Part shown: piece after piece, positions 9,174-16,766 of the stretch | How positions within the stretch are numbered: position 1 is the first letter of the stretch | How the letters are laid out: the number at the start of each line of letters is the position of its first letter | Source of the DNA: Bacteroidia bacterium | GTDB lineage: Bacteria > Bacteroidota > Bacteroidia > AKYH767-A > OLB10 | Length of the DNA: 33,984 nt | Assembly: GCA_023262505.1 (NCBI GenBank) | Contig: JALRAP010000022.1 | Coordinates: 1 to 33,984 of the forward strand | Direction: 5' to 3' | Program-made: the position numbers and the translations under genes | Notes under the pieces: model-generated | Told to the model about the DNA's origin: nothing | Databases searched by the model: none | Seen by the model: only the letters and a program-made list of their open reading frames with translations

Positions 9174-10346
9174 ATGTTGACCGCTGATTTTTTTTCCCCA
9201 CTATCAGATGAGCTCATAGAGGAGGCGGTGTCGCATTTCCCAAATTGCCTGGGTAATGCGACAATTTTCAATAGTTCCAGTGGTTTTCCAGAAATACCAT
9301 CGAATGGTATAGCCATCTTGAGCATTGGTGATTATAGATTGTCTACTTCTAACGAAGCTGGCGATATTGCTAAGTCCTTGAGACAAATGCTATATCGTTT
9401 ACACAAGCATGAGCATCCAATTACTGTGGTTGATTTGGGCGTGCTGCGACCAGGAGCAACACCTGATGACACCAGGTTTGCGTTGAGTGAAATTGTAAGG
9501 GACTTAATAGTTGCAGGGCTTTTACCTATTGTAATCGGCGGGTCACAAGATTTGACTTTGGCACTTCATGAGGCTTACAGGCCTTTCGGCAAACTCATGA
9601 ACATAACAGCCATCGATTCGAGATTTGACTTGGGTTCTCCTGAAAGTAATTTGTCCAGCAAGGCTTGGTTGGGAAAAATCGTGCTGCAGCAACCCACGTA
9701 TCTATTCAATTTCAGCAACATCGGATACCAAACGCATTTTGTCGGAGCTGATGCAGTTGAATTCATGAATAAATTATTATTCGACACCTACAGGGTGGGT
9801 GAGGCCAGAAATTCCCTGCAGGATATGGAGCCGGTTATCAGGTCCTCTGATATGATCACTTTCGACATGGCTGCCATCAGACAATCTGATGGTCCTGGAA
9901 CAACCGATCCCTCTCCTAATGGACTGAGCGGGGAGGAGGCTTGTCAGCTGATGTTGTATGCAGGATTGAATGATCAACTTTCGTCTGTAGGTGTATTCGA
10001 GTTTGATTCCAAATCGGATTTCAACAATCAGACAGCCCATTTGGGTGCGCAAATGCTGTGGTACTTGATGGAAGGCTATGGAAACCGCATGGGTGATTTC
10101 CCTGGCAAGGCGCCAGAAGCCAATTTCACTAGATATCATGTAGAGGCTGGGGTTGCTTCCGGCAACCTAGTATTCCTCAAGCACAACTTCACCTCTAGAT
10201 GGTGGTTGGAGCTGCCGAAACCGGTAAGCCAAGACAACCCTGATCTTGTGCGAAAAAGACACATTCCATGCTCTGCCAAGGATTACCAGCAGGCTATGCA
10301 AAATGAAATGCCTGAAAGATTGTGGAGAATCATTCAAAAATTGTGA
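9174..10346 (+). CDS. Arginase/formimidoylglutamase-fold protein, probably not catalytic
   Basis: The 390-residue protein has the ureohydrolase (arginase, agmatinase, formimidoylglutamase) fold pattern, but the dimanganese ligands are altered. The family GGDHS motif reads GGSQDLT (122-128), so the His is Gln. The DAHxD motif reads DSRFD (148-152), so the His is Arg. The SxDxDxxDP motif reads TFDMAAIRQSD (229-239), so the second Asp is Ala. At least three of the usual six ligands are therefore missing, which argues against normal hydrolase activity. The sequence otherwise reads as a constrained, full-length protein. It lies 15 nt after topA and upstream of porP-gldKLMN. The function is unknown; a binding or structural role is inferred. 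Automated annotation would probably name it formimidoylglutamase, which I consider misleading. Confidence 0.8.
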   Translation: MLTADFFSPLSDELIEEAVSHFPNCLGNATIFNSSSGFPEIPSNGIAILSIGDYRLSTSNEAGDIAKSLRQMLYRLHKHEHPITVVDLGVLRPGATPDDTRFALSEIVRDLIVAGLLPIVIGGSQDLTLALHEAYRPFGKLMNITAIDSRFDLGSPESNLSSKAWLGKIVLQQPTYLFNFSNIGYQTHFVGADAVEFMNKLLFDTYRVGEARNSLQDMEPVIRSSDMITFDMAAIRQSDGPGTTDPSPNGLSGEEACQLMLYAGLNDQLSSVGVFEFDSKSDFNNQTAHLGAQMLWYLMEGYGNRMGDFPGKAPEANFTRYHVEAGVASGNLVFLKHNFTSRWWLELPKPVSQDNPDLVRKRHIPCSAKDYQQAMQNEMPERLWRIIQKL

Positions 10347-10359
10347 AACAGGAGAGATC

Positions 10360-10380
10360 CAATCACTTGATTGTCAATTT
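10360..10380 (+). terminator. Weak possible terminator after the arginase-like gene
   Basis: CAATCACTTGATTG (10360-10373) can form a short stem of five to six base pairs and is followed by TCAA and a run of seven T. The stem is AT-rich with almost no loop, so this is a tentative call. Confidence 0.3.
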
Positions 10381-10503
10381 TTTTAATTTTCAATTGGCTT
10401 CCAATTCTATTGTATATAATTGAATTTCAGCAATTTGTGCAAACTTAACGTTATTAGCCTTTTGATTAATCACGAATCAATAGAATAATTGACTCTTTTT
10501 CCA

Positions 10504-10537
10504 TTTGGTTTTGATTATCAAATTTTAATTACCTTAG
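10504..10537 (+). promoter_or_regulatory. Probable promoter of porP and the gld genes
   Basis: TTTG at 10504-10507, a 22-nt spacer and TACCTTAG at 10530-10537 match the phylum consensus with one mismatch in the -7 box. The box is followed by CCCCC. The predicted start near 10544 leaves a leader of about 50 nt before the ATG at 10596. It sits in the 249-nt gap separating the topA pair from the T9SS genes; I see nothing else in that AT-rich gap. Confidence 0.42.
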
Positions 10538-10595
10538 CCCCCTATTATTATCTAATTAGAGTTTTAAACCTAAAATCAAAATCCTTCATACCCAT

Positions 10596-11513
10596 ATGAA
10601 AAGAATTCAGCTGGTTGTATCGATAATTGTTGCCTCATGTGCATCCGTTTTTGCTCAACAGGATCCGCAGTTCAGTCAGAACATGTTCAACAAACTTTAC
10701 ACTAACGCCGGTTACACTGGCAGTAGCGAGGGAATTTGTGGTTCTTTGCTTTACAGAAACCAATGGACAGGGTTTGAAGGAAATCCTACGTCTGTTGTTT
10801 TTGGCATTGACGCTCCTGTGGAGTTTCTTCATGGAGGCTTGGGTTTGTCTGTACTTGCAACCGATGAATTAGGTTTTGAAAACACTTTTGCCGCAAAACT
10901 TTCATACGCTTTCCGATTCAATGTTGGCCAAGGCAATTTGGCAATCGGTGCAGATTTCGGAATGGTACAGAAATCCTTGGGTGGTGATTTCAAGTTCATA
11001 GATGCCAACGATCCATTGATTCCTACTGAAAGTCAATCCGGCCAGGTGGTTCCAGATTTAGGTGCAGGTATATATTACAATTCTGATAAATTTTACGCTG
11101 GTTTGTCTGCTTCTCACCTTACCGAAGGTGAAGTTGATTTCGGTGATTTTTCAAGCAAACTGGCTCGCCACCATTACCTGATGGCCGGATATCGTATCGA
11201 GTTTTCTCCTTCCATGTCTCTAACGCCATCGGTTTTTGTAAAAAATGTAGCTGACCAGACGCAAGTGGATATTAACGCCAATGTGGATTTCAACAACCGT
11301 TTTTGGGCTGGTGCCTCTTATCGACTGGAAGATGCTTTTGTAGTAATGGCTGGGCTTAACATAATGCCAAACCTTCGCTTGGGTTATTCATATGACATGA
11401 CCACATCTGAATTGAAGAACTACAGTAGTGGCAGCCATGAGATCATGCTTGGTTATTGCTACAAGATTAAAAAGAAGGTTACACCTATCATTAGGAATGT
11501 AAGGTTCATGTAG
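10596..11513 (+). CDS. PorP/SprF-family type 9 secretion outer-membrane protein
   Basis: This is a 305-residue outer-membrane beta-barrel-type protein. A signal peptide (MKRIQLVVSIIVASCASVFA, cleaved before QQDPQFSQ) is followed by the family hallmark QDPQFSQNMFNKLYTNAGYTG and QWTGFEGNPTSVVFGIDAP. Repeated amphipathic beta strands (FYAGLSASHLTEGEVDF, RFWAGASYRLEDAFVVMAGL, LRLGYSYDMTTSELKNY) run to the end. Known members include PorP, required for T9SS function in Porphyromonas, and SprF, required for SprB surface export in Flavobacterium; the two subgroups cannot be separated from this sequence alone. Position immediately upstream of gldKLMN favours the PorP-type core role. The start is an ATG at 10596. 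Confidence 0.9.
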   Translation: MKRIQLVVSIIVASCASVFAQQDPQFSQNMFNKLYTNAGYTGSSEGICGSLLYRNQWTGFEGNPTSVVFGIDAPVEFLHGGLGLSVLATDELGFENTFAAKLSYAFRFNVGQGNLAIGADFGMVQKSLGGDFKFIDANDPLIPTESQSGQVVPDLGAGIYYNSDKFYAGLSASHLTEGEVDFGDFSSKLARHHYLMAGYRIEFSPSMSLTPSVFVKNVADQTQVDINANVDFNNRFWAGASYRLEDAFVVMAGLNIMPNLRLGYSYDMTTSELKNYSSGSHEIMLGYCYKIKKKVTPIIRNVRFM

Positions 11514-11674
11514 GAATTGCTCCAATCGCGGGGTTTCTGTAACCTATCTTGGAAGTAGTTCGTAACAATGATTCGTTTCAAACTGCACACAATAAAACTT
11601 ATTGAGTTCGATTACATAATAAGTCTCCATTAGTCTCGTTAAGAAAAAAGACCGAGTAACTTTAAAAGATAAAC

Positions 11675-12937
11675 ATGAAAAAACTGATCATTTACTTCGC
11701 AATCATGCTGGTAATCAGCAGCTGCGGTGGCGGAAATCGCGGCCAATTGGTCGGGGTGCAGCCTAGGGAAAAATGGTATCAGGCTGATCCATATGGTATG
11801 GTTTTTATCCCGTCAGGAGCTTATAACATGGGTCCGAGCGATCAGGATGTGCCTTATGCAGTAGTTGCCCAAAGCAGAACGGTGTCGGTTTACGCCTTCT
11901 ACATGGACAATACGGAAATCACTAATAATGAGTACCGTCAATTTGTTCATTGGGTGCGTGACTCGTTGGCCCATCGTCTAATTGGTGGCGACCACCTTAT
12001 AGATGAAGGAGAATACGGTGAAAGGATCAACTGGCGTGAGAAGTTAGACTATGAGGATGAGGAAAACGTGGAAACACTCAATGAACTCTTCCTGCCCGAG
12101 GCCGAAAGATATTATCGTCGCAAAGAATTCGACGCACGCAAATTCAATTTCGAATATTATTGGATTGATCTTCAGGAGGCAGCTCAGCGTGCTAATAGGG
12201 AGCAAGGCAAAATAGATCGTTCTGTTTTCATTAAGCGAGACGTGATTAATGTTTATCCAGATACACTTGCTTGGATTCACGATTTCACCTACTCCTTTAA
12301 CGATCCAATTACCAATATGTATTTCTGGCATCCATCATACGACGAGTATCCGGTTGTGGGTGTGAATTGGAAACAAGCTCGTGCGTTTTGTATCTGGAGG
12401 TCTCAATTACTCAATAGCTATCTGATGTCGAATGGTGAAACAATGGTTCAAGACTTCCGTCTTCCAACCGAATCAGAATGGGAATATGCAGCTCGTGGAG
12501 GAATGGACTTGTCTCCTTATCCTTGGGGAGGTCCGTATATCCGAAACAGCCGTGGTTGTTTTTTGGGTAACTTCAAACCTATGAGAGGTAACTATTTGGA
12601 TGATGGTGGATTCTATGCTGTTTCAGCCACTTCTTATTGGCCCAATGATTATGGTTTGTATTGCATGGCTGGTAACGTATCTGAGTGGACAAGTAACGCT
12701 TATGATGAGTCCTCCTATAACTTCCAACACGATTTGAATCCTGACTATGCTTATGAGGCAAAGGAATCTGATCCTCCCGTTCTCAAAAGAAAGGTCATCC
12801 GTGGTGGATCTTGGAAGGATGTCGGATACTATCTGCAAACCGGTACACGTTCCTATGAATATCAGGATACATCAAAAAGTTACATCGGATTCCGTTGCGT
12901 AATGAGCTTCATGGGTCGCGATAAGTCCGACTTCTAA
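11675..12937 (+). CDS. gldK: GldK, T9SS ring lipoprotein
   Basis: GldK (PorK) is an outer-membrane lipoprotein that with GldN forms the periplasmic ring of the type 9 secretion system. The 420-residue protein starts with a lipoprotein signal whose lipobox VISSC places the lipidated Cys at residue 17. The remainder carries the formylglycine-generating/sulfatase-modifying fold typical of GldK: MVFIPSGAYNMG near residue 42, LPTESEWEYAARGG near 267, MAGNVSEW near 330, IRGGSWKDVG, and a closing YIGFRCVMS. An insertion at about residues 105-225 separates the first motif from the rest. GldK is considered structural, not an active sulfatase-modifying enzyme. It follows porP by 161 nt and is 60 nt before gldL. 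Confidence 0.95.
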   Translation: MKKLIIYFAIMLVISSCGGGNRGQLVGVQPREKWYQADPYGMVFIPSGAYNMGPSDQDVPYAVVAQSRTVSVYAFYMDNTEITNNEYRQFVHWVRDSLAHRLIGGDHLIDEGEYGERINWREKLDYEDEENVETLNELFLPEAERYYRRKEFDARKFNFEYYWIDLQEAAQRANREQGKIDRSVFIKRDVINVYPDTLAWIHDFTYSFNDPITNMYFWHPSYDEYPVVGVNWKQARAFCIWRSQLLNSYLMSNGETMVQDFRLPTESEWEYAARGGMDLSPYPWGGPYIRNSRGCFLGNFKPMRGNYLDDGGFYAVSATSYWPNDYGLYCMAGNVSEWTSNAYDESSYNFQHDLNPDYAYEAKESDPPVLKRKVIRGGSWKDVGYYLQTGTRSYEYQDTSKSYIGFRCVMSFMGRDKSDF

Positions 12938-12997
12938 TTAATTCGAAAAAATCAAAACAAAATAACCTATCATTAACTCAAAAAACATTTTAAAAAG

Positions 12998-13816
12998 ATG
13001 AGTATAGCAACAATGACCCAGAGCAAGGGTTTTAAGAACATGATGGCCAAGCTTTATGGTTTTGGTGCATCCATTGTAATTGTAGGAGCTCTTTTCAAAA
13101 TTCAGCACTGGGAAGGTGCAGGACTTATGCTTACAATAGGTCTTCTCACCGAAGCCGTAATCTTCTTCTTCTCTGCTTTTGAGCCTCCACATGAAGAGGT
13201 GGATTGGTCTTTGGTTTACCCTGAGTTGGCTGGAATGCATGAGCCAGGTGGGGACAAGCACAAGAAGAAAAAAATCGCAGATCCTGTATCTCAAGAATTG
13301 GATAGGTTGTTGTCTGAAGCCAAAATCGGACCTGATTTGATTGAAAGCCTAGGCACCGGATTGCGCTCACTGGGTGAAAACACATCCAAACTTTCAGACA
13401 TCACCAATGCTTCAGTTGCGACAGACGATTACGTGAAAAACGTTCAAACTGCATCCAAGTCTGTTTCTGGTTTGGCCGGTGCTTATGAAAAGGCCACTCA
13501 GGCAATGAATAGCCTCAGCACATCCTCTGATGATGTGAAGGTGTATAGCGACCAGGTTTCCGCAGCAGGTAAGAATCTTGCTGCCTTGAATGCCGTATAC
13601 GAATTACAACTGCAGGATTCCAACAAGAACATGAAGGAAACAGCCAAGTTCTTCGCCGGCATCAATGAGCTGATGTCAAACTTGAATGCTACCGTGGAAG
13701 ACACAAAGAAATACAAGGATGAAATTTCTAAGCTGTCTAAAAACCTGTCTTCATTGAACACGGTTTATGGAAACATGCTGTCTGCAATGAATATCAATGC
13801 TGGCGGAGGCAAGTAA
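12998..13816 (+). CDS. gldL: GldL, inner-membrane motor subunit of T9SS
   Basis: GldL surrounds GldM in the proton-driven rotary motor that powers gliding and T9SS export. The 272-residue protein opens with two transmembrane helices. TM1 spans about residues 18-36 (LYGFGASIVIVGALFKIQHW) and TM2 about 42-61, with a buried glutamate, E52, in LTIGLLTEAVIFFF; a glutamate at this place is the known proton-pathway residue of the family. K34 and H37 near the end of TM1 are also family features. The remaining ~200 residues are a cytoplasmic helical domain rich in Ser, Asn, Lys and Ala, with coiled-coil-like spacing. The start is an ATG at 12998, and gldM begins 59 nt after the stop. No inconsistency with a functional motor is visible. 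Confidence 0.95.
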   Translation: MSIATMTQSKGFKNMMAKLYGFGASIVIVGALFKIQHWEGAGLMLTIGLLTEAVIFFFSAFEPPHEEVDWSLVYPELAGMHEPGGDKHKKKKIADPVSQELDRLLSEAKIGPDLIESLGTGLRSLGENTSKLSDITNASVATDDYVKNVQTASKSVSGLAGAYEKATQAMNSLSTSSDDVKVYSDQVSAAGKNLAALNAVYELQLQDSNKNMKETAKFFAGINELMSNLNATVEDTKKYKDEISKLSKNLSSLNTVYGNMLSAMNINAGGGK

Positions 13817-13875
13817 TCGCTTCTCCAAAAGCTAACTGGAACCCTAATTAACCCTAAAAACAGAGAAATTTAGAT

Positions 13876-15462
13876 ATGGCAGGCGGTAATTTATCCCCGA
13901 GGCAGCGAATGATCGGGATGATGTACTTGGTGTTAACAGCCCTTTTGGCTCTAAACGTTTCCAAGGAAATCATCAATGCCTTCGTAACAGTTAACGACAG
14001 TCTCGAGGCATCCAATAAGAACACTACATCCCGTAACGAACGCGTTTATGCCGACTTTAACAAGGCGATGCAAAACGATGCAGCCAAGGTTGGACCTTTC
14101 AATGAAAAGGCTCAAAAAGTCAAGAAGTTTTCTACCGAAATGGTTGCTTATATCGAACAGCTTAAAACCGACATTACCGTAAAAGTAGAAGGTTTGGAAA
14201 AAGGCGCTAAAGTCCCCGCGGCAAAAGATATTGCCAGGAAGGATGATTATGACGTGCCAACCAACTATTTGTGTGGCGACAAGGCTGATGGCCGTGGATT
14301 CAAAGCGACTGATCTGAAAGTGAAAATAGATGAGTTCAAAAAGAACGTTATTGGTTCACTTTCTCCCGCTGACCAAGCAGCATTCAAAGCACGTTTGGAT
14401 CAAGTATTAAATACAAAGGATCCCGCTCCCGCTGATGTTCGCGACAACAAGGCCACATGGGAGATGGCTAATTTTTACCATAATCCCGTTGTAGCGACCA
14501 TTGCTTTGCTGACAAAATTCCAAGCAGATGTGCGCAACGTGGAGTCTGAGGTAATTAACCACCTTTATACAGCGATTGATGCAGGTTCCTTTAAGTTCGA
14601 CAATCTCGAAGCAAGGGTAATTGCACCAACAAGCTATGTTTTGAATGGTCAGCAGTATAAAGCTGACATCTTCCTCGCGGCATTCAGTTCCACATCCAAC
14701 CCAACAATCACTGTTGGCGGTTCTACCATTCCAGTCGAAAACGGAATGGGTAAATATACCGTTACAGCTTCAGGTGTGGGTGAGAAAAAATGGGGTGGTG
14801 TTCTTCGAGTGAAAGATCCTGCCACTAACCAGGACAAAGAATACCCATTCGAAGCAACTTATATCACAGCTCCACCTGCTTCCATTGTTTCAGCTGATAA
14901 GATGAACGTGTTGTACATCGGAGTTCCAAACCCTATGTCTATTTCAGTTCCAGGGATTCCTGACAACAACGTAACCGTTTCCGTAACTGGCGGTGGTGTT
15001 ACTTTGAAGAAGGATGGCAACAGTAAATACACAGCTACCGCAACCACTCAGGGCGATGCCAATTTCAACGTAACGGCTCAGATGGATGGAAAAGGTGTTG
15101 GTATGGGAACAGTTAAATACCGTGTTAAGCGTATCCCCGATCCAGTTGCTTCCATCATGAACAGCAAGGGCGGTGGAATATCCAAAAGCGCATTGGCAAA
15201 TGCCCCATCCGTGAACGCGATCTTGGAAGGATTTGATTTCGATGCGAAATTCAAAGTAACCAAGTTCGAAGTGATGGTCCTTCGCAAGGGTAAGGATGCC
15301 ATCATGTGTAAGCCAGCTACCAGCAACCTGCTTACTCCCGAAATGAAATCAGCGATCTCAGGTTCAGGTGCCGGCGGTAAGGTGATATTCGAGAACATCA
15401 AAGCCCAAGGCCCTGATGGAACAACACGTTCCTTGGGCTCCCTTACGTTTACTCTGCAATAA
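13876..15462 (+). CDS. gldM: GldM, T9SS motor shaft protein
   Basis: GldM is a single-pass inner-membrane protein whose long periplasmic part spans towards the GldK-GldN ring and transmits rotation from GldL. The 528 residues start with MAGGNLSPRQRMIGMMYLVL, the typical GldM opening, with one transmembrane helix (about residues 12-30). A helical first periplasmic domain (about 35-220) follows, then beta-rich domains with repeated Ig-like strand patterns (TITVGGSTIPVENG, VPNPMSISVPGIPDNNVTVS). The C-terminal domain contains FEVMVLRKGKDAIMCKPATS and ends in a hydrophobic strand. Length agrees with characterised GldM proteins of about 510-530 residues. It lies between gldL (59 nt) and gldN (30 nt) in one transcription unit. 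Confidence 0.96.
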   Translation: MAGGNLSPRQRMIGMMYLVLTALLALNVSKEIINAFVTVNDSLEASNKNTTSRNERVYADFNKAMQNDAAKVGPFNEKAQKVKKFSTEMVAYIEQLKTDITVKVEGLEKGAKVPAAKDIARKDDYDVPTNYLCGDKADGRGFKATDLKVKIDEFKKNVIGSLSPADQAAFKARLDQVLNTKDPAPADVRDNKATWEMANFYHNPVVATIALLTKFQADVRNVESEVINHLYTAIDAGSFKFDNLEARVIAPTSYVLNGQQYKADIFLAAFSSTSNPTITVGGSTIPVENGMGKYTVTASGVGEKKWGGVLRVKDPATNQDKEYPFEATYITAPPASIVSADKMNVLYIGVPNPMSISVPGIPDNNVTVSVTGGGVTLKKDGNSKYTATATTQGDANFNVTAQMDGKGVGMGTVKYRVKRIPDPVASIMNSKGGGISKSALANAPSVNAILEGFDFDAKFKVTKFEVMVLRKGKDAIMCKPATSNLLTPEMKSAISGSGAGGKVIFENIKAQGPDGTTRSLGSLTFTLQ

Positions 15463-15492
15463 ACAAGCCTTAGGGCTGCAAACAATATTGTC

Positions 15493-16332
15493 ATGAATGC
15501 TAGAAGATCCATCCTAATCCTGTTGATGTCAGCAATGTCATTCGGCTCGGTATTGGGACAAAACGTACTTGATGGTGTATACGTTCGTGAACACAATCCT
15601 CAACGACGCGTTGTTCCGTTGTCCTTCTTAAGGGAAGCGGATGTGATGTGGTCCAAGAAGGTTTGGAGGATCATTGATCTCAAGGAAAAGATGAACCTCC
15701 CATTCGGTATGCCCGAAGAGAAAATCAACGATCGTAGGAGCCTTAACCACATCCTTTATGATGCCGTTAAGAATGGTGAGCTTACTGCTTACAAGGATGA
15801 AGAGTTCATGGGCCCGATGACCCGCGAGGAGTTCAACCAATTCGGAAGCCGCGTTGATACAACTTGGGCGCCAGATCCTGAAAATCCTGATGTGTTGATT
15901 CCTGTTGTATCCACCCGCGAATTCAATGCAAACGAAATCATTCAATACCGTATAAAAGAGGAATGGTTTTTCGATAAGCAACGATCTGTGATGGATGTTA
16001 GAATCATCGGCATTGCACCATTGTATATGCTGAAGGATGAGTCTGGTGCGGTTCGCGAAGGCGTTCCTCCACAGCCTGTTTTCTGGATTTATTACCCTGA
16101 AGCGCGCAACATCTTCGCCAATCAGGAAGTCTATATGAGAGGAAACGACTCTGACCGACGTACCTGGGATGACATTTTCTTGAAGCGTATGTTTGCCAGC
16201 TACATTTATAAGGAGAACAACGTGTTTGACCGCCGTATTGAAGATTATGTTCAAGGAATGGATGCCCTATTGGAAGCCGAAAGGATTAAAATGGACATCA
16301 CCAACCTCGAGCACGACCTTTGGGAATTCTAA
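15493..16332 (+). CDS. gldN: GldN, periplasmic ring protein of T9SS
   Basis: GldN (PorN) associates with GldK in the ring beneath the outer membrane. The 279-residue protein has a signal peptide (MNARRSILILLMSAMSFGSVLG, cleavage near GQ) and the family blocks DADVMWSKKVWR-like (here EADVMWSKKVWRIIDLKEKM), NLPFGMPEEKINDRRSLNHI and RIIGIAPLYMLKDESGAVR, then PVFWIYYPEARNIFANQEVY and a basic/acidic C-terminal region with RTWDDIFLKRMFASYIYKE. The length is slightly below the ~300 residues common in the family. The gene follows gldM by 30 nt and ends 18 nt before a strong hairpin terminator, so it closes the porP-gldKLMN unit. Confidence 0.95.
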   Translation: MNARRSILILLMSAMSFGSVLGQNVLDGVYVREHNPQRRVVPLSFLREADVMWSKKVWRIIDLKEKMNLPFGMPEEKINDRRSLNHILYDAVKNGELTAYKDEEFMGPMTREEFNQFGSRVDTTWAPDPENPDVLIPVVSTREFNANEIIQYRIKEEWFFDKQRSVMDVRIIGIAPLYMLKDESGAVREGVPPQPVFWIYYPEARNIFANQEVYMRGNDSDRRTWDDIFLKRMFASYIYKENNVFDRRIEDYVQGMDALLEAERIKMDITNLEHDLWEF

Positions 16333-16350
16333 TAAAACAAAGACCTAGCA

Positions 16351-16388
16351 AAAAGCCCTGTGAAATTTCACAGGGCTTTTTTTTGAAC
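16351..16388. terminator. Strong bidirectional terminator between gldN and the metal-binding lipoprotein gene
   Basis: The 30 bases at 16351-16380 form a perfect inverted repeat with arms AAAAGCCCTGTGAAA and its complement, giving a GC-containing stem flanked by A on one side and a run of eight T on the other. It therefore acts as an intrinsic terminator for gldN on the plus strand and plausibly for the convergent minus-strand gene that ends at 16404. Confidence 0.9.
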
Positions 16389-16403
16389 GAGTGGAAAAGT
16401 GTT

Positions 16404-16730
16404 TTACTTCGACTGCTCAACCTTTACAACAGTGCTGTCCTGTGTTGTTGTGGTTGAATCACCGTTGACTGAAACTTCGCCCTCGGCACCATTAGGATTG
16501 TTGCCTGGGAAGTCGATGTTTTGAACGAGATCCATGCCGCAAACCTGACACTTCCCTGCTTGAGAGCTGCCGCTGTTTTCGCAGCGCATCGGGCATACAT
16601 AAGCATTCACTGTATCCTTGACATTGGTGGTGGTCGGTGCCTCTTTTGTTGAGTCATGTCCATTACCACATGATGCGGCTGCAAATAGAATCGTGGCGAG
16701 TGCCAATCGCTTGAGAGGGTTCATTTTCAT
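16404..16730 (-). CDS. Heavy-metal-binding-domain lipoprotein
   Basis: This small (108-residue) secreted protein has a lipoprotein signal with lipobox AAASC (Cys near residue 21), followed by a low-complexity Thr/Asp linker. A compact cysteine motif YVCPMRCENSGSSQAGKCQV then CGMDLVQN matches the heavy-metal-binding (HMBD) domain also found on copper-efflux proteins. That motif offers CPM and CxxCGM ligands typical of copper(I) or related soft metals. A Thr/Ser/Asp-rich tail follows. It is probably anchored in the periplasm or outer membrane and may buffer or relay metal. It lies 36 nt after the fused mutase on the same strand and could be cotranscribed, but I see no functional connection. A start two codons later (ATG at 16724) is also possible. 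Confidence 0.82.
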   Translation of the reverse strand: MKMNPLKRLALATILFAAASCGNGHDSTKEAPTTTNVKDTVNAYVCPMRCENSGSSQAGKCQVCGMDLVQNIDFPGNNPNGAEGEVSVNGDSTTTTQDSTVVKVEQSK

Positions 16731-16766
16731 ATTTTGATTTTTGGGTTTGTTTGCAAGTAAATTTGA

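Noticed and set aside
8687-9325. A 212-residue minus-strand frame, rich in Phe/Ala/Leu, opposite the topA tail
   Set aside because: It is the antisense of the Lys/Ala codons (AAA/AAG/GCA) of the topA tail, overlaps two well-supported plus-strand genes, and has no recognisable family.
11657-11664. TAACTTTA before gldK as an independent promoter
   Set aside because: One base off the -7 consensus, with no TTTG at the proper distance; not strong enough to list.
12938-12997. A possible separate promoter or small gene between gldK and gldL
   Set aside because: The 60 nt are A/T-rich without a TAnnTTTG box or an open frame; cotranscription is simpler.
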